The notes beneath the pieces were generated by a model. That model was given only the letters and a program-made list of their open reading frames with translations. It did not search any database and was not told the DNA's origin. A program made the translations under genes and the position numbers. This document shows, in pieces, positions 33,547-46,802 of a DNA stretch of 64,000 nucleotides. How positions within the stretch are numbered: the first letter of the stretch is position 1; every line of letters starts with the position of its first letter. The DNA comes from Mercenaria mercenaria. Its lineage: Eukaryota; Mollusca; Bivalvia; Venerida; Veneridae. The stretch is from NCBI RefSeq assembly GCF_021730395.1, contig NC_069362.1, forward strand, positions 68,589,501-68,653,500. Direction: 5' to 3'.

Positions 33547-36423
33547 CTAATATCTATGGCAATGTAGCATGTGGTCATCGAATGAACCCTCGAGATACTC
33601 GTTGTGCCCAGGATAATGTACAGTAGGGCGATACTGGTCACGTTCTATAGGGACACCGTGACCATACTGATCTCGGTCTGTAGGGACACGGTGACCATAC
33701 TGTTCACGGTCTGTAGGGACACGGTTATCAAACTGTCCATATTCCGTATAACTAAGGCGATTGCCTCCGTACGCATTAATATCCCGCTTATATTGTGAAT
33801 TAACGTTTCCAACATAGGGTAGTGGAAGTAAATGGTTTCGTTGTGGCTGAACAAAATTATTTGGACTCGAATGGATAGGCTGACTATACGGTGATTTTGA
33901 AACTTCATTGTTACCTCCCCTACCAAGCCCACGACGATTTACGCGCCTGTTCGCAGGATAACAAGATTTTCCACGACCTCTACGATTTTTCGGTTTTGAT
34001 AATTTAGATTTTGCTCTATCAGCGCCGGATTTTTTAGAAATGGAATTAGGTTTGCTGCCAGCTGTAAATTTAAACAGATTTGTATCCGTTTGTTTATCTG
34101 TTATCTTGATATCAATGGTACACGAATCATCCCTAGGACTGTCACCAGTTTGATCAATAACAACCCAGTCTTTGCTAAGTTCATCACTGTTTACTTCTTT
34201 ATTTGAAGCAAAGTCTGTATCAGGTTTCTTAAAGGCATGTTTTTGAAAGTCATATTTATCACCTTTGTCTCCCTTAGAATCAATTTTATCGCCAGTCACA
34301 TCCACAGCTTCAGCCGCAAGTTCCTCGGTCTTTTTCACATTTGTTTTTGTATCACACTCGTCGTTAGATCCATCCTTTGAAGAGGGTACTTCCTCCAACT
34401 CTGGCGGATTGCCCGAAATTATGTTTTCATCTATTTTTCTAGCTTTTGTCACTGGTTCAACCTCGTCGTCTTGCGAAGTGTTTATTGAGGCCGGTATGTC
34501 TCCGACGGATGTTTGATTCTTTGTTTCTTTCAGAACTTCCGGCTTTGGTGCTAGTTTTCTTTTTCCTTTCACTTTTCTCCTTTTCAAATCATTCATAAAT
34601 TCAAATCTCGGTCTAAATGTCCCACGCGGGACATCGTCTGTTATTTGCTTGCTGCGAATCTTCTTCAACATTTCCTTACGTTTCTGGACATTAAACTGTG
34701 CTAATGTTTCACTGTGATGGTCACCACGTACAATAATTTCATGCCCACCGATCTCCGTCGTTAACTGCTCTTTTGGAACAAAGTGTGCTCTGATACAAGG
34801 GATAAAACTACATCTGTTCATCGCAGCCAGCTGTTTGTACACCCACAGTCGCCGGTTGTTCCTGAAAAAAAAAATCGTGCATCATCGCTATTTTTTTAAT
34901 TGTTCAATTGAAATATATTAAACATGCAGAACATAAAAGTAATACAGGGTCAATAATGCCGACGAACAATTTGATACAACACTGTTAATGCTAAGGTTAT
35001 CTTAGAGGTTAAAGATGAAAGGGACCTTAGAGGTTAAAGATGTAAGGGACTTTTTCTTGCCCACTCTAACTTTTCATGTATGCACCGACGTTGAAATACA
35101 AAGTTTTGTCTTATCAAAAACATTCACCATAACAAAATGAAGTATTGCATTCACGACCAATATGTAAGTAATGGTAATTTGACACGATTTATGAAAAGAA
35201 AAAAGACCGTACATAATTATTTCACCTTTTAATTACTTGCAAGACTCACACTTCTGTCACGTAGCGGAGTCTATATTTTGACCTAGTGACCTAGCTAGTT
35301 TTTGACCCAAGGACTCCCAGTTTTAAGCTTTACGTAGATTTCAGAGATAAAAACTTTAAAACGTTTTATAAAAATAAATTAGGCGAAAATATGACTCTTT
35401 TTTCAATCATCTGACCTAGTGACCTGGTTTTGACCCAAAGAGAAGCAATCTCGTGTAAATCAAATCGTAAATGTGGCCTCTAGTGTTTCTATAGTAACCA
35501 TGTTTCTTTGATAGCGTCCTAGGTTTTGAAAATGTGTCCTTTAGAGTATTAACAAGTTTTTCTGTATGAAGAGACTGGCCAGGAAATGTATTCATTTGAG
35601 ATTTTAATAAGGCAAATATTCTGACCAAATTACATTAAGATTGGGCCAAAATTATGACTTCTTTCTTGACAGAAAAGTTGTTATGCTGACGGGCGACGCC
35701 AGACAACGATGGACATGGCGCAACTACAGGCTTTCCAGTCAGCCAAAAAAGTAGGAGAAAAATATTAATAAATACATGTATGGCAAAAAGTAGGAGAAAA
35801 GTAGGAATTATTTAGGTATTTGATAAAGAGTAGGAGTTTATGTAAGCTACAAACTTTGATAAAAACACTTTTTTGGACAAAAAGGGCTTTTGCACTGAAT
35901 TAACGACATTTCACTGTTTCACAATTGAATGCATTAAAGTCGCACCTACTGAATCCAAACTACGTTCATAAACCATACTATTACTATACAGTGTATATAC
36001 TCTTTGAACATTGACAAAAACACTCCAAGGTGTTAATTTACATTCATTTGGGGTAGGTGGTTCTGGGGTTCTGGGCAGCAGTTTTAAATAACATAATTAC
36101 ATCATTATTACACTTTCTTTGATAAATTACTCGTGTAAAACACTGACAGAGACGTAAAAATGAAGAAATATTGTTTTTGAAAAACATCGTTCTCCATAAC
36201 AAACAAAATCTACCTAAAACTTTGTACAAACCTTGTGAAAAAGACACCGTTTTCCTTAGCTACAGAGATGGGTGGAATTTCTGTTATAAATACTTCCATT
36301 CTCACAAGTGCATCTAAAGTTTTCCCGATGGCCTTTCCGTTGGCAAATGTGGCTGCGATAGTGTCCTGGGAGAAGCGTATATCATCCGGACTCAGGTATA
36401 AGTAGTTGCTAGGGTTACTAACT
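33547..36423 (-). CDS. Gene D: conserved N-terminal segment plus Lys/Arg-rich tail (5' end not found)
   Basis: Two exons. 36423-36232 encodes SPDDIRFSQDTIAATFANGK, a TLDAL helix and IPPISVAKENGVFFT; its acceptor is TTTACAG and its donor AG|GTTTGT. After a 1.37 kb intron, 34861-33547 (acceptor TTTTTTTCAG, same phase) continues NNRRLWVYKQL, then the long tail, ending in HCHRY and TAG. The visible part is 501 residues. The SQDTI...G...NNRRLWVYK pattern is one I associate with uncharacterised eukaryotic proteins of a ParB/sulfiredoxin-like type; that is recall, not a search. The tail is acidic/Lys-rich with a basic RRGRGKSCYPANRRVNRRGL patch and three 11-residue repeats RVPTDR(E/D)QYGH coded by 33 bp DNA repeats, suggesting a nuclear, nucleic-acid-binding protein. 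The start codon lies upstream of 36423 and was not found. Confidence 0.65.
35270..35740. repeat. Dispersed GACCTAGTGACC repeat in the gene D intron
   Basis: Two diverged units with TTTTGACCTAGTGACCT and TTTTGACCCAA. This type is common in mollusc non-coding DNA. It lies wholly inside the intron of gene D. Confidence 0.55.
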
Positions 36424-36644
36424 CTGTAAATAGATGACAAAACTGTAAATGAAGTGCATCTTTGCTTGCATTTCACTTATCATATTTTATATGTGTTCAG
36501 ATTATCTTGTGTAATAAAAACAGCAAATGACCGCACGAGGAAAAATAAACCATTGAATTACTGCCATGCACTACAAATTCCCCTGATTTAGGCATTGTAA
36601 CTAAAAACACAAAGTTCTGGAAGGCACTATGTATTTTAAGCTAC

Positions 36645-37222
36645 AGTCACACATACGTATACCTCCTTGCGTTGAGGTACGGTGCGGATGGGATTGGTCT
36701 GTAGTGGACGGACACGGATAAATACGGAGAGCAGTACGTCTTAGTACGGGGAAAATGGTGAGAAACGGGGAACAAAAAATACAGGACGCAAATAAGTACT
36801 ACCGTAATTACGTTGAACTACGTTTTACTGCGCCTGGCAACTTGCCCGGCGCGTGGACGGGTCTGCGGTGAACTACGTTGAACTACGCTTACGTACGGTC
36901 AACCTCGGATAACTACGTTCAGCTACGGATCAATACGGCAAAGTACGTTTCAGTACGGATAACTACATTTTAGTACGTTTAAATATGGATGAATGAGTTT
37001 CAACCAAGTTGGACATATGGCTACGGATCGCTCAAACTTTTGTTTATGTTTAAAGTTGGAGAAACTTGCAGGTTTGGGATAAGTCTTGAATACGTTTTGA
37101 CCAAGTGTTGGTACGGATTGATACGGATTACTACTTTCAGGTACGACTCAGGTATGGATCGATATGGATAACTACGTTTCTTTCCGTGGCTAGACGTAGC
37201 TATCCGCGCCGTATGTGTGACT
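36645..37222. mobile_element. MITE built of TACGGATAACTACG-like repeats
   Basis: The ends are AGTCACACATACG and its exact complement CGTATGTGTGACT. The interior is a degenerate array of TACGGAT, AACTACGTT and AGTACG words. There is no coding capacity; two short plus-strand frames are by-products. Confidence 0.7.
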
Positions 37223-37224
37223 TG

Positions 37225-38305
37225 GGTATTAGATATATTGTAGCTGACTGCATCAAAGTACGCAGTTTTAAAAAAATATTTCAGATATCATTTTCTGAAA
37301 AAGAGTTATTTGAGCTTAAAAATGATCCTGGGTAAAATATATGAAAAAAAATGGAGACACATCCGCTAAAACTTTATTGTAGGCTTAGGTGGCTATGTAC
37401 ATAGTATCTCATGAAAAGCATGCATTTTTTACCTTTAGACACGAAAAAATCATGCATAATAAGAAGCAATTATGGTAAAGATCAGCACTTTGAAAAAAAA
37501 CAATATGTAAAGATCAAATCATTTAATGCCCTAGCGGAAAATGTGACATTTTTGTGGTAAAATTTGTCAACAAACAGATGGTTTTTTAAATGTTAAAACC
37601 CAAAGAATTTCATAAGGTAAAATATGGTGAGAAAGCTGTTGCTGGAGACAGAATGATCTCTACTACCCATATATATGCACCAAAGAATGGGGAAAATATC
37701 TATAAATAAGAGAAACTCAAAGAAAACAATTTCAGGACTGTTAGATGCATGACTGTGTTATCATGTATAGCAGGTAACATAGCGTAATGCCGTAACTAGC
37801 TTTTTGATATGTTTGGAAAACGACGTTTAAAGATTTGTGAGTCATTGACTTTACATTACTAAGAGCTTTGTTGAACTAAAATTTAGCCTGTTTATGTCAT
37901 TTCTACAAGGCCACAAATTCACCATCAAACAGAGGTCATAGAGACATATCTTATGCCGAAAAAATCTCAAATTTGCCAAAAATGTACTTACGGCACTCTG
38001 AAACTAAATCGACGGTAGCTTACTTTTTTTCTTACACTGGTATAACATGGACAGGATTATGATTGACAAACGGTGCTCATTTTAACAATTTCACTCTAGA
38101 TTGTTTCCCTTGTGTGAAGAGGGCTTAGGGTAAGTCTCTGCCTAATACACCAACATTTTCTTCTATTTGGTCCGTATAACACACGAGCGTGTTATGTTGT
38201 ATATTTATACAAAGTTATTTTAATATCTGTAAATGGTAAGGCCACAGACAGGACAAGAAATGTAACCTAAACTGTTTTAAAGACCAAACAAGAAAATACC
38301 ATTTG
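37225..38305. other. Intergenic, no feature seen
   Basis: This span would have to hold upstream exons of gene D if they are close; none could be recognised. Confidence 0.35.
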
Positions 38306-38309
38306 TGAC

Positions 38310-40445
38310 CTTAGATCTCAAAATGTGACCTTGACCTTTCAACTTGGGGTCTGTGTGTTTCATAGACAAGTAGACTCGTTATGGAGAATATTCGTGCCAA
38401 TAATATATAAATCCCTTGACTGGTGGCAGAGTAAATTACCGAACAGGAAAAGATTGTATACTGACCTTGGACCTCCATTTGTGACCTTGACCTTTAAGCT
38501 AGGGGTCTTTGTTTTGGGCAAGACATGTCGTCTCATTATGAAAAACATTTTTGTAATGTTGTTTTAAAATCTCTTCCTAGGTAACAAAGGTATGGACAGT
38601 GACTGACATTGAGCAACGCTCAACAATTCAACAGCCTTGTCACTTCAAAGTTAATTGAACGAACACTACAGTCCAAAAGGACCATTATTTTTTAAACATG
38701 CAAAAAACAGTAATGAAACCTGTAATGTGCATGTCAGATCATCACAATGTCCATTAGTGGCTACTTTGATGCCAGCTTACATACAGAATTCAACCAAAAC
38801 ATTCGAAGTCGGAAAAGTTGCATAATTTTGAAAATTTGAAAAAGTGCAAAGTAGATTTAAAGAACATGTACAGTGCACGTCAGATCATGTCCATCAGAGG
38901 GTACTGACATACCAGCGTACATACAAAAAATTAACCAGATGTCGAAGTCGAAAAATGGGCCATTAATAGGTAAAACAGCAAAAAAAATAAAATAAAAACA
39001 AAAAACAACAGTTATGGAACCTGTGCACTGCAAGTCACATGACAGTAAATAAGTGTGTGAAGTTTCAATCCATCCGCACAAATGGTTAGTTAAATACCAG
39101 CTTAAAAAATATTAAACAAATCGGGTCGCAGACGCCGACGAATATGCGAGTGCAATAGCTCTACATATTCTTTGAATAGTCGAGCTAAAAACCACTCTGA
39201 AGTGTGACTTTAACCTATGAGCTGGCGGTCTTTGTTTTGCGCATGAAAAGTCGACTCATTATGGGGAACAATTTGCCGAGTACAACTAAAGTCCCTGAAT
39301 GGATGGCATAGTTATGGACCGGACACAAAAACTTTATTGATATCTGACCTCCATCAGTGACCTTAACCTGTGAGCTAGGAGTCTTGGCTTTGCACAGGGC
39401 ACATCGTCTCATAATGCGGAACACTTGTGCCAGGTTATATCATAATCCCTTGATAGATATCAGAATGATGGACTGGACATGAAGAAACCTTATCGACCAT
39501 TTACCTCAAAGTGTACCAAGTAATATTAAAATCCCTTAACGGTCCTGACAGGAATAAAGAACAAATGACCATTGACCTATGTGTGTGTGTATCTGATTTT
39601 ACGCAATACATGTTACCTCATTATGGGAACAGAGCTATAGACCAAAAAGTAACAAGAGCTGTCGGAGTACAGCAGCGCTCGACTACTCAACAGCCTTGTC
39701 AACTGAATGAAGACAAAAGTCGAAAAAGGGGCATAATCTTATGAAAAATGCAAAACATAGTTATGGAACTTGCATAGTGCATATCAGCTTATGACAGTGG
39801 ACAAGTGTGTGGAGTTTCAATCCATTCCCATTAGTGAGCACTGAGATACCAGCTTACATACAAAACCTTAACCAAAAATTTCTAAGTCGAAAAAGGGACA
39901 TAATTTTGTAAAACTGCAAAGCAGAGTTATGGGGCCTGTGCATTATATGTCAGATCATGACAGTGAACAAGTATGTGAAGTTTCAATCTATTCCCGTTAG
40001 TGGATACTGAGATACCAGCTTACATACAAAAACGTAACCAAAAATGCTAAGTGGAAAAAGGGGCATAATTTTGAAGAAAAAAAACAACAAAGTAGAGTTA
40101 TGGGACCTGCTTAGTGCATGTCAGATCATGACAGTGAACATGTGTGTGAAGTTTCAATCCATTCCCATTAGTGAGTACTGAGATACCAGCTTACATACAA
40201 AACCTTAACCAAAAATTTCTAAGTCGAAAAAGGGGCATAATTTTGTAAAAAAGCAATATAGAGTTATGGAACCTGTGCAATGTAAGTCAGTTTATCACAG
40301 TGAATAAGTGTGTGAAGTTTCAATCCATTCCCACAAGTGGTTACTGAGATACCAGCTTACATACAAAAACTTAACCAAATCGGGATGCCGACGCGGACGC
40401 CGACGCACAGGCCAATAGCTCTACTATTCTTTGAATAGTCGAGCT
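38310..40445. repeat. Block of mollusc-type dispersed and tandem repeats
   Basis: Two sorts alternate. One has GTGACCTTGACCT and a CATTATGGAGAA-type segment (38310-38580, 39190-39600). The other is a tandem unit of about 180 bp with GTGTGAAGTTTCAATCCATT, GAGATACCAGCTTACATAC and AGTCGAAAAAGGGGCATAAT (38600-39110, 39640-40440). Both sets end in CCGACGC-rich sequence and ATTCTTTGAATAGTCGAGCT. No gene. Confidence 0.75.
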
Positions 40446-40768
40446 AAAAAGCTCTGTTGACATTGAACCTAGAGGTCTAGGCGTTGCGCATGACACGTCA
40501 CATTATGTCTAGTAATCAAGTAATCCCTCAGTAGATGGCAGCGTTCTTGACCGGACACGAAACAGACCCTGTTATTAGAAAAACATTTAACCTGAAAGCG
40601 CGGCGATGATCTTTCTGCTAGTGGTCTGAAATTTGTGCATGGCATATTATCCTTGCTGCCAGGCGGAATGTTATTGTTTAGGTCAATGAGCTTATATTCT
40701 CTTGTACAACCGTTTACAATACCGATATAATAATTTAAAAAATTTCGATTTTGAAATTAACAGTTCGT

Positions 40769-40838
40769 GGGCTGAGCGCGAAACTATTGTAACTGTATAT
40801 AAATAAAGAACAAGATACAATAGTTTCGCGCTCAGCCC
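40769..40838. repeat. Perfect 23 bp inverted repeat, possible hairpin
   Basis: GGGCTGAGCGCGAAACTATT at 40769 continues three more bases and is exactly complemented at 40816-40838, with a 24-base AT-rich loop. The arms are GC-rich against an AT-rich background. It is most simply a small MITE, but a transcribed hairpin is possible. Confidence 0.7.
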
Positions 40839-40849
40839 TCGAGTTGTCA

Positions 40850-43290
40850 AAACTGCATGATGCTCCCGTTTGCAGTGGAAAGGCTGTAGCCAAATGGATT
40901 TTACAAGCGTGTGTCATTCAAATACTCTGGACAAACTATTTTGTCTGTGCAGTATCTTATTCATACCACCTTACAGCATCAATAATGACAGAAGTGTCGG
41001 AAAATAGTTCAGGATTGTGTGTAGAGCGAATGATATAGATGTATATATATGTGCTCGACAGTAATCTGGAGATTGCAGCATCTTTCCATGCTTTTTGTAC
41101 AAATCATCTTTTCAAAAATTGTTTAAAAAACAAAAGGGATGGAATTTACATAAGAAAATGGCTCCAAATTACGCTTACAACATGAAAAATTTATCACACT
41201 GAGGCTCAGACTAATAAAAGTTGTCATTAAAAAGATTGAAATTTTATTCAAAGTTAGTGGGGGTACATAAATTATGTTCGAATTACATGTATACAAGTTT
41301 CGTCATCTTGTGAACAAATGCATCAAAATTAGACTGTCTTCTTCACAATTCGTTTTCAGGGCCTTCTCCGTCACAAAAAGTGTTATAATAACCCTTAAGG
41401 GCTCGTTTTAAAATGATTAAAATTAAATAAATTACATGTTGTCATTAGCCTATCTTCTGAAACTCCCAAAAACTGGCTTTCATTTACCCTTTTTAAATCC
41501 TATGTAGGCCTATCATACTACCAAAGAAACAGATCTTTAAAAACTTTGTCAGATAATTTGTCTTTTATTTAAATACTAGTATTAGTCAACAGGGTCATCT
41601 AAGAATAATTTCTAGGTCATTTGGCCGAATCATAGAAAACACCTTTAACTGTCTAGAGGCCACATGTACTACCTTATCTTAATGAACAACAGTCATAATG
41701 TTTGAATGTATGAAATATAGAACAAAATTATTACTCAGTTCTGAAGCTAAGAAACAATGTTAAATCTCAGAAAAAAATCTTAATCACATTCCAGAGAATA
41801 CATTTTTGCCCCATATACATAAAAACTCATCAGAACGTTTGAAATGAAATGAAAGTGATAATTACGTCACGAGCTGGACTAGGCTTTTGTATGCTATAGA
41901 GGTTGCATTTTAACTCGATCTTGATCAGAATGTCGTCAGGGGAGGTAACTAGAGTCACGGATTGGGACTAACAAAAGCCAAGTGTGAACAAACGACAGGC
42001 GACGCACGACGAACAACGACCGATCCAATAACTCACCTGAGGCAGAGCATCACTGGGTCACGTTTTAAGTATTTTTTACACGAAATATTGTTAGTAAATA
42101 CTCTTACAGAGTGAGACAAATATCGATGAATAATGTCCAGAGACTGGCTCGTTTTCATGAAAGTTAATGTGAAATTTGGTCATCTGGGAGTAAAACTAGA
42201 TAGGTGAGCGTTTTTGGACCTTTTAGGACCTCTTGTTGAAATTTCGGTCGAGCTTAAAACAGCCAAAAACACTCTCATTTTGACACTTTACTGTCCGCTA
42301 AGATTAGATTACCATAGTTAAGCTTCCAGGCGGGTAATTATGTCATTTGCTACATAGACAGTCGGGCATTTGGACAACAATTAGACAACAATTTAGTTAT
42401 GACTGCGATAATCTTCAGATACTACAAACATGATTTGTTAAAATGTAGGTCTAATTGATGCCAAAATTAGTACAGTACTGTAGCGTAACGTTTCCTGTGG
42501 TTCCCTTTCCCCGGCCTCCAAAATAGGATGAAATGCCTAACTCGACCTGACTCTAATTAGTCCTAAAATCTGCTTTCAGCAAAGAAAATGAACAAAACCG
42601 TACCTTGCCCTCTTCATGTTATCAGTCGACAAAACACCTAGCTCCTCTTACACGAATATAATTTAACTCATTCAGTTCTGAGCAATGTTTTGTTTACATT
42701 GTAACCGCAGTCGCTTCCGGTCATGTGTAATAAATCGATATCTTGAAATAAAAAACGGATGAGATAAGTAGCGTAAGTCAGTGTGCGATAGGGAAAATTA
42801 AAGGGCTAATATTAATTAATTCATTAAAAATAACTTGTCTTAAATGGTAAAAGTTAAATCATGGTAGTCCTAAATACATATCCAGGATTAACTATAAAAG
42901 TACTCTATGGCACTGTAGGTGCGAAAGACTATGTTTTTATTGTGCATTTATTTCGTACGTTTTATACCACACTACAAATTGTTGGCGACAAGAAGATATA
43001 ACAAATGTCAAATGAGTACTACAGTAAAAACATCCATAAAATAAAGGCAGACAATTATCAAAATCACCTTACTTTACTGCTTATTAGCACTATTATTATT
43101 TGACTGGAATTCTGGCTAAATAACGAATTCTCATTCCCATGAGCAACATAACTAAGAGATCATTTGATTTTAGCTCTGCATTTTATGTTGCTATATTAGA
43201 GACTATTCCTGGCGAAATCAAATTACTTGTTTTCCGAATCGATGCATTTAGCTAGCTAATTAGTTAGTCTTAGGTACTTCAAAGTTTTTA
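40850..43290. other. Intergenic, no feature seen
   Basis: Long AT-rich stretch with short frames only. One frame of 64 codons begins next to the hairpin and is not convincing. Confidence 0.4.
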
Positions 43291-43297
43291 TCTTTAA

Positions 43298-43460
43298 CAT
43301 TTTGCCTGCTGGCGGCAAGTGATCCCGCGCAAACCGAGATCGCCCTGCACGTCCGTGCATGCTGGTCATGGTCTTCACTGTTCGCTATTCAGTCAGTAAA
43401 TTTTCAGTGACACCCCTTCGAATAACAAATGGCACTGCTCAAATTGCATGATGGACCAGG
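43298..43460. mobile_element. TTAA-flanked MITE, copy 3 (degenerate)
   Basis: TTAA lies at 43294-43297 and 43461-43464. The body shares TGCATGCTGGTCATGGTCTT, CACTGTTCGCTATTCAGTCA and GATGGACCAG with copy 1. The terminal repeats are worn. Confidence 0.65.
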
Positions 43461-43484
43461 TTAAATAAACAATGATTTGTTAGT

Positions 43485-43800
43485 TTATTTGCCTGATGTT
43501 GGTGTCTATCTGAACTTTTAATCGGTATGATGACACTAATGAAACAGCCTGATATATGACAAATGTTTACATTTGTTTGCGTGTATAGACAAGGTAATCA
43601 TGATTATGATTGAATGTCTGCTGTTTTCTTAATATTATTTATATATCAACTGCGTGATAAAACAAACTATCTAATGCTCAGACACATCCTACAGTTGCTG
43701 GAATGATACACCTGATTAAATCAGCGGAAGCTGCTTTTCTGTCTAATTAATTTGCAAAGACGATTCTCCACGAATGAAATTATCAGTTAGGGTTTATCTA
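43485..43800 (+). repeat. Dispersed block, copy 1 of 3
   Basis: Shares with 53940-54180 and 63380-63720 the ordered words ATATATCAACTGCGTGATAAA, CTGATTAA and CGGAAG, then ACGATTC (the last also in copy 3). Similarity is moderate. I do not recognise the family. Confidence 0.5.
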
Positions 43801-43984
43801 TGACTTTATTGAAAAATAAAGTCCGCATGTTTCTACAAGGAGCGACAGGAGTGAGGTAAAAATTGTAGTAATATACTGTACAAACATGACCATAGAATCC
43901 AATTACATGTATAAGCTATTACTAGTATTCATTGCCTGTTCAAAGACTGCAAAAAAATCCACCCGAACTCTATTCAGGGAGGAA

Positions 43985-44875
43985 GGTATACTTAGGCTAG
44001 GTATACTGAAGGTAGATACACTGAAGGTTTGACACTGAAGATAGACACACTGGAGGAAGGTACACTGAAGGTAGAGATACTGAATATAGGCATACTGAAG
44101 GTAGGTACTCTGAAGGCAGATACACCGAAGGTACACTGAAAATGAAGGTAGGCACACTGAAGGTAGGCACACTAAAGGTAGGTACACTGAAGGTGGGTAC
44201 ACTGAATGTAGGTCCGTCGAAGGTAAGTTCACTGAAGATAGGCACACTGAAAATAGTCACGCTGAAGGTAGGTTCACTGAAGGAAGATACACAGAAGATA
44301 ATCAGATTGAAGGTAAGTACCTTGAAGGAAGGCACACTGAAGATAGGTACACTGAAGGTAGGTTCACTGAAGGAAGGCACACTGAAGATAGGTACACTAA
44401 AGGTAGGTATACTGAAGGTAGATACACTGAAGGTAGATGTAGCAAAGGTAGGCGTATTGAAGGTAAGTACACTGAAAGTAGGTACACTGAAAATAGGTCA
44501 ACTAGTTGAAGGTAGGTGTATTGAAGGTAAATATACTGAAGGTCCGCTTGTTGAAGGTAGGAACATTGAAGGTAAGTACAATGAAGGTAGGTTTACTTAA
44601 TAAGTACATTGATACACTGACGGCAGGTACACTGAAAGTAGGCACACTGGAGAAAGTCACACTGAAGGTGGGTACACGGAAGGTAGGTACATTGTAGATT
44701 GTCACACACTAGGTAGGCACACTGAAGGTAGGCACACTGAAATTAGATACACGGAAGGTAGGTCCACTATTTGAAGGTAAGCATATTGAAGGTAGATACA
44801 CTGAAGATATGTACACTAGTCGAAGGTAGGTACACTGAACGTTAGTACACTGACGGCAGGAAAACCGAAAGCAGT
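43985..44875. repeat. Minisatellite of 15 bp units, array 1
   Basis: About 58 units of the type ACTGAAGGTAGGTAC. Because the unit is 15 bp, all frames tend to be open (LKVGT and SVPTF repeats). These are not proteins on this evidence. Confidence 0.95.
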
Positions 44876-44879
44876 CATG

Positions 44880-46190
44880 AGGAAGAATTGACCTCATGAC
44901 CGATATGGTAGAAAATCGATATCAGGGGAAACAACAGCTATATGGTATTGGTAACGGGTGGCCGGCATTGCGGTGTGTTGTTTTAACGCTCCTTGTTTAG
45001 AGGTAATTGGGGGGCCAATAAAACGGTTATTTACGCGTGATGGATCAACAATTTCTATCACCTTTCATTACAGTATAGAAATGACATTCATGTGAAATCA
45101 TTTCAAATTGAACATGTACAATCAATTATAAAAGTTTCATATGACGATTTTCATGATAACTGAAAAAAAGTAATAAAACCAGTTCAAATTGTCACGAAAT
45201 TAAAAAAAATTATATTTTCACACAATGTAAAAAATGATCATGATCATTGTTTTCTAATTTCATAGTTGATATCATGAAAACATGTATTGCTGATGCAGTT
45301 TTTGCAGCACTGACTTAAAAATATTTTTTATATTTATCTTGCATTCATGGAAAATGTATCTGTTATCATCATTTCTCGTTTCATATTTAATTGACATACA
45401 TTGTAATTGGCATAAATGACACTGATGTTTAAATGAAAATTAAAAAAGGTAAGAAAAACAACATAAGAAGAAATGCGCATCTCTTTTATTTCAGAACTAG
45501 GATATTAACTGCAATATTTAATTGAATTTCTCATGTTGTAAAATTTGTGATATCAACACAGAAGGAATTATTCGCGAAATAAAATTGATTTAAAACTTAC
45601 ACTCATTGTGTCAAATAAAACATTCAGTCACAAGTTTACTAAACTGATTAAATCTTTTACTTAAACCTATTGATCACGATACCGCATGTTCACGCCACAT
45701 TGATATGTCGTCTGCACATAACGCTACAACAACAACTTCGCACTGAAGTTAAATATTCTTCAAAATCAGTGAAAATTAACCGTCTGAGAACGAATCAAAT
45801 TTTTATGTTACAAAAATAAAATAGATATCATTCAAAAGATAAATTTATTGAGAATAGGAAATCATTTGCACCTAAGCTTACATATCAATGCTTTTATCCA
45901 AAAAAATGCTTTTAAGAAACGCATGTATGAGATTTTTACACATTTTATATGGAAAATAGAAGGGAAAAAATGACGAAATGATGGCATTAAACATCATGTC
46001 AAGAACGAATCAAAAATTAAAATAAAATTTAATTAAAAAACACCGTGTAATGATTCAAATGTTGAACTTTAGAAATATTTTTGCACCTAAGGTTTCTTAT
46101 TTTTAGTTATTTTGTTATTAAGTGAAATGTGTACATGCCCTTCTTATTTCTATATAGAAAATCTGACCGCTATCGATTATTGGCCGGAGG
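44880..46190. other. Spacer between the two 15 bp arrays, no feature seen
   Basis: AT-rich sequence with no gene or repeat I can support. Confidence 0.4.
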
Positions 46191-46195
46191 AATAT

Positions 46196-46608
46196 TCATC
46201 GGTATGTGAACTGAAAGTTAAAGGTAGGTACACTGACGATAAGAGCACTGAAGGTACGCTCACTCATTGAAAGTATAGGTACACTGAAGGTTAGTATACT
46301 GAAGGTAGGTATACTGAAGGTAAGATCACTTACGGTAAGTACACTTAAGGTAGGCCCACTAGTTGAAGGTAGGCATATTGAAGGTACGTACACTGAAGGT
46401 ACGTACACTTATTGAAGGTAGGTACATTTAAGGTAAGTAGTCTACAATTATGGTATGTTTACTTAGGTACACTAATGGTAGCTACAACGAACGTAAGTAC
46501 ACTGAAAGGAGGCACAGCGTATGAAGGTACACTGGAGGCAAGCACAAGGAAGGTATGTAAACTGAAGGTACGTACAATGAATGGTGGTACACTGGAAGTA
46601 AGTACAAA
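46196..46608. repeat. Minisatellite of 15 bp units, array 2, left of LINE 2
   Basis: Same ACTGAAGGTAGGTAC unit as array 1. The last 109 bases (46500-46608) are matched at 50559-50667 on the far side of LINE 2. Confidence 0.9.
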
Positions 46609-46802
46609 CATTTCATTTCATTTCATTTATTGGTTAATCGGTACATAATAATGCCTTTGACCATTTACAAAGCATACAAACAAATATGGCCAAGACAGAA
46701 AACGAATACATATTATAACTTAAATAATTGAACATAACTAATCAATACATTACCTACCATATCATAACATACACTAAACATTCATAAATTGACATCATAT
46801 AA

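Noticed and set aside
40844-41038. 64-codon frame next to the 23 bp inverted repeat
   Set aside because: No motif and no splice partners; it begins inside non-coding repeat sequence.
43903-44897. Overlapping LKVGT / SVPTF repeat frames of up to 152 codons on both strands
   Set aside because: By-product of a 15 bp satellite; frames run on both strands and in several phases.
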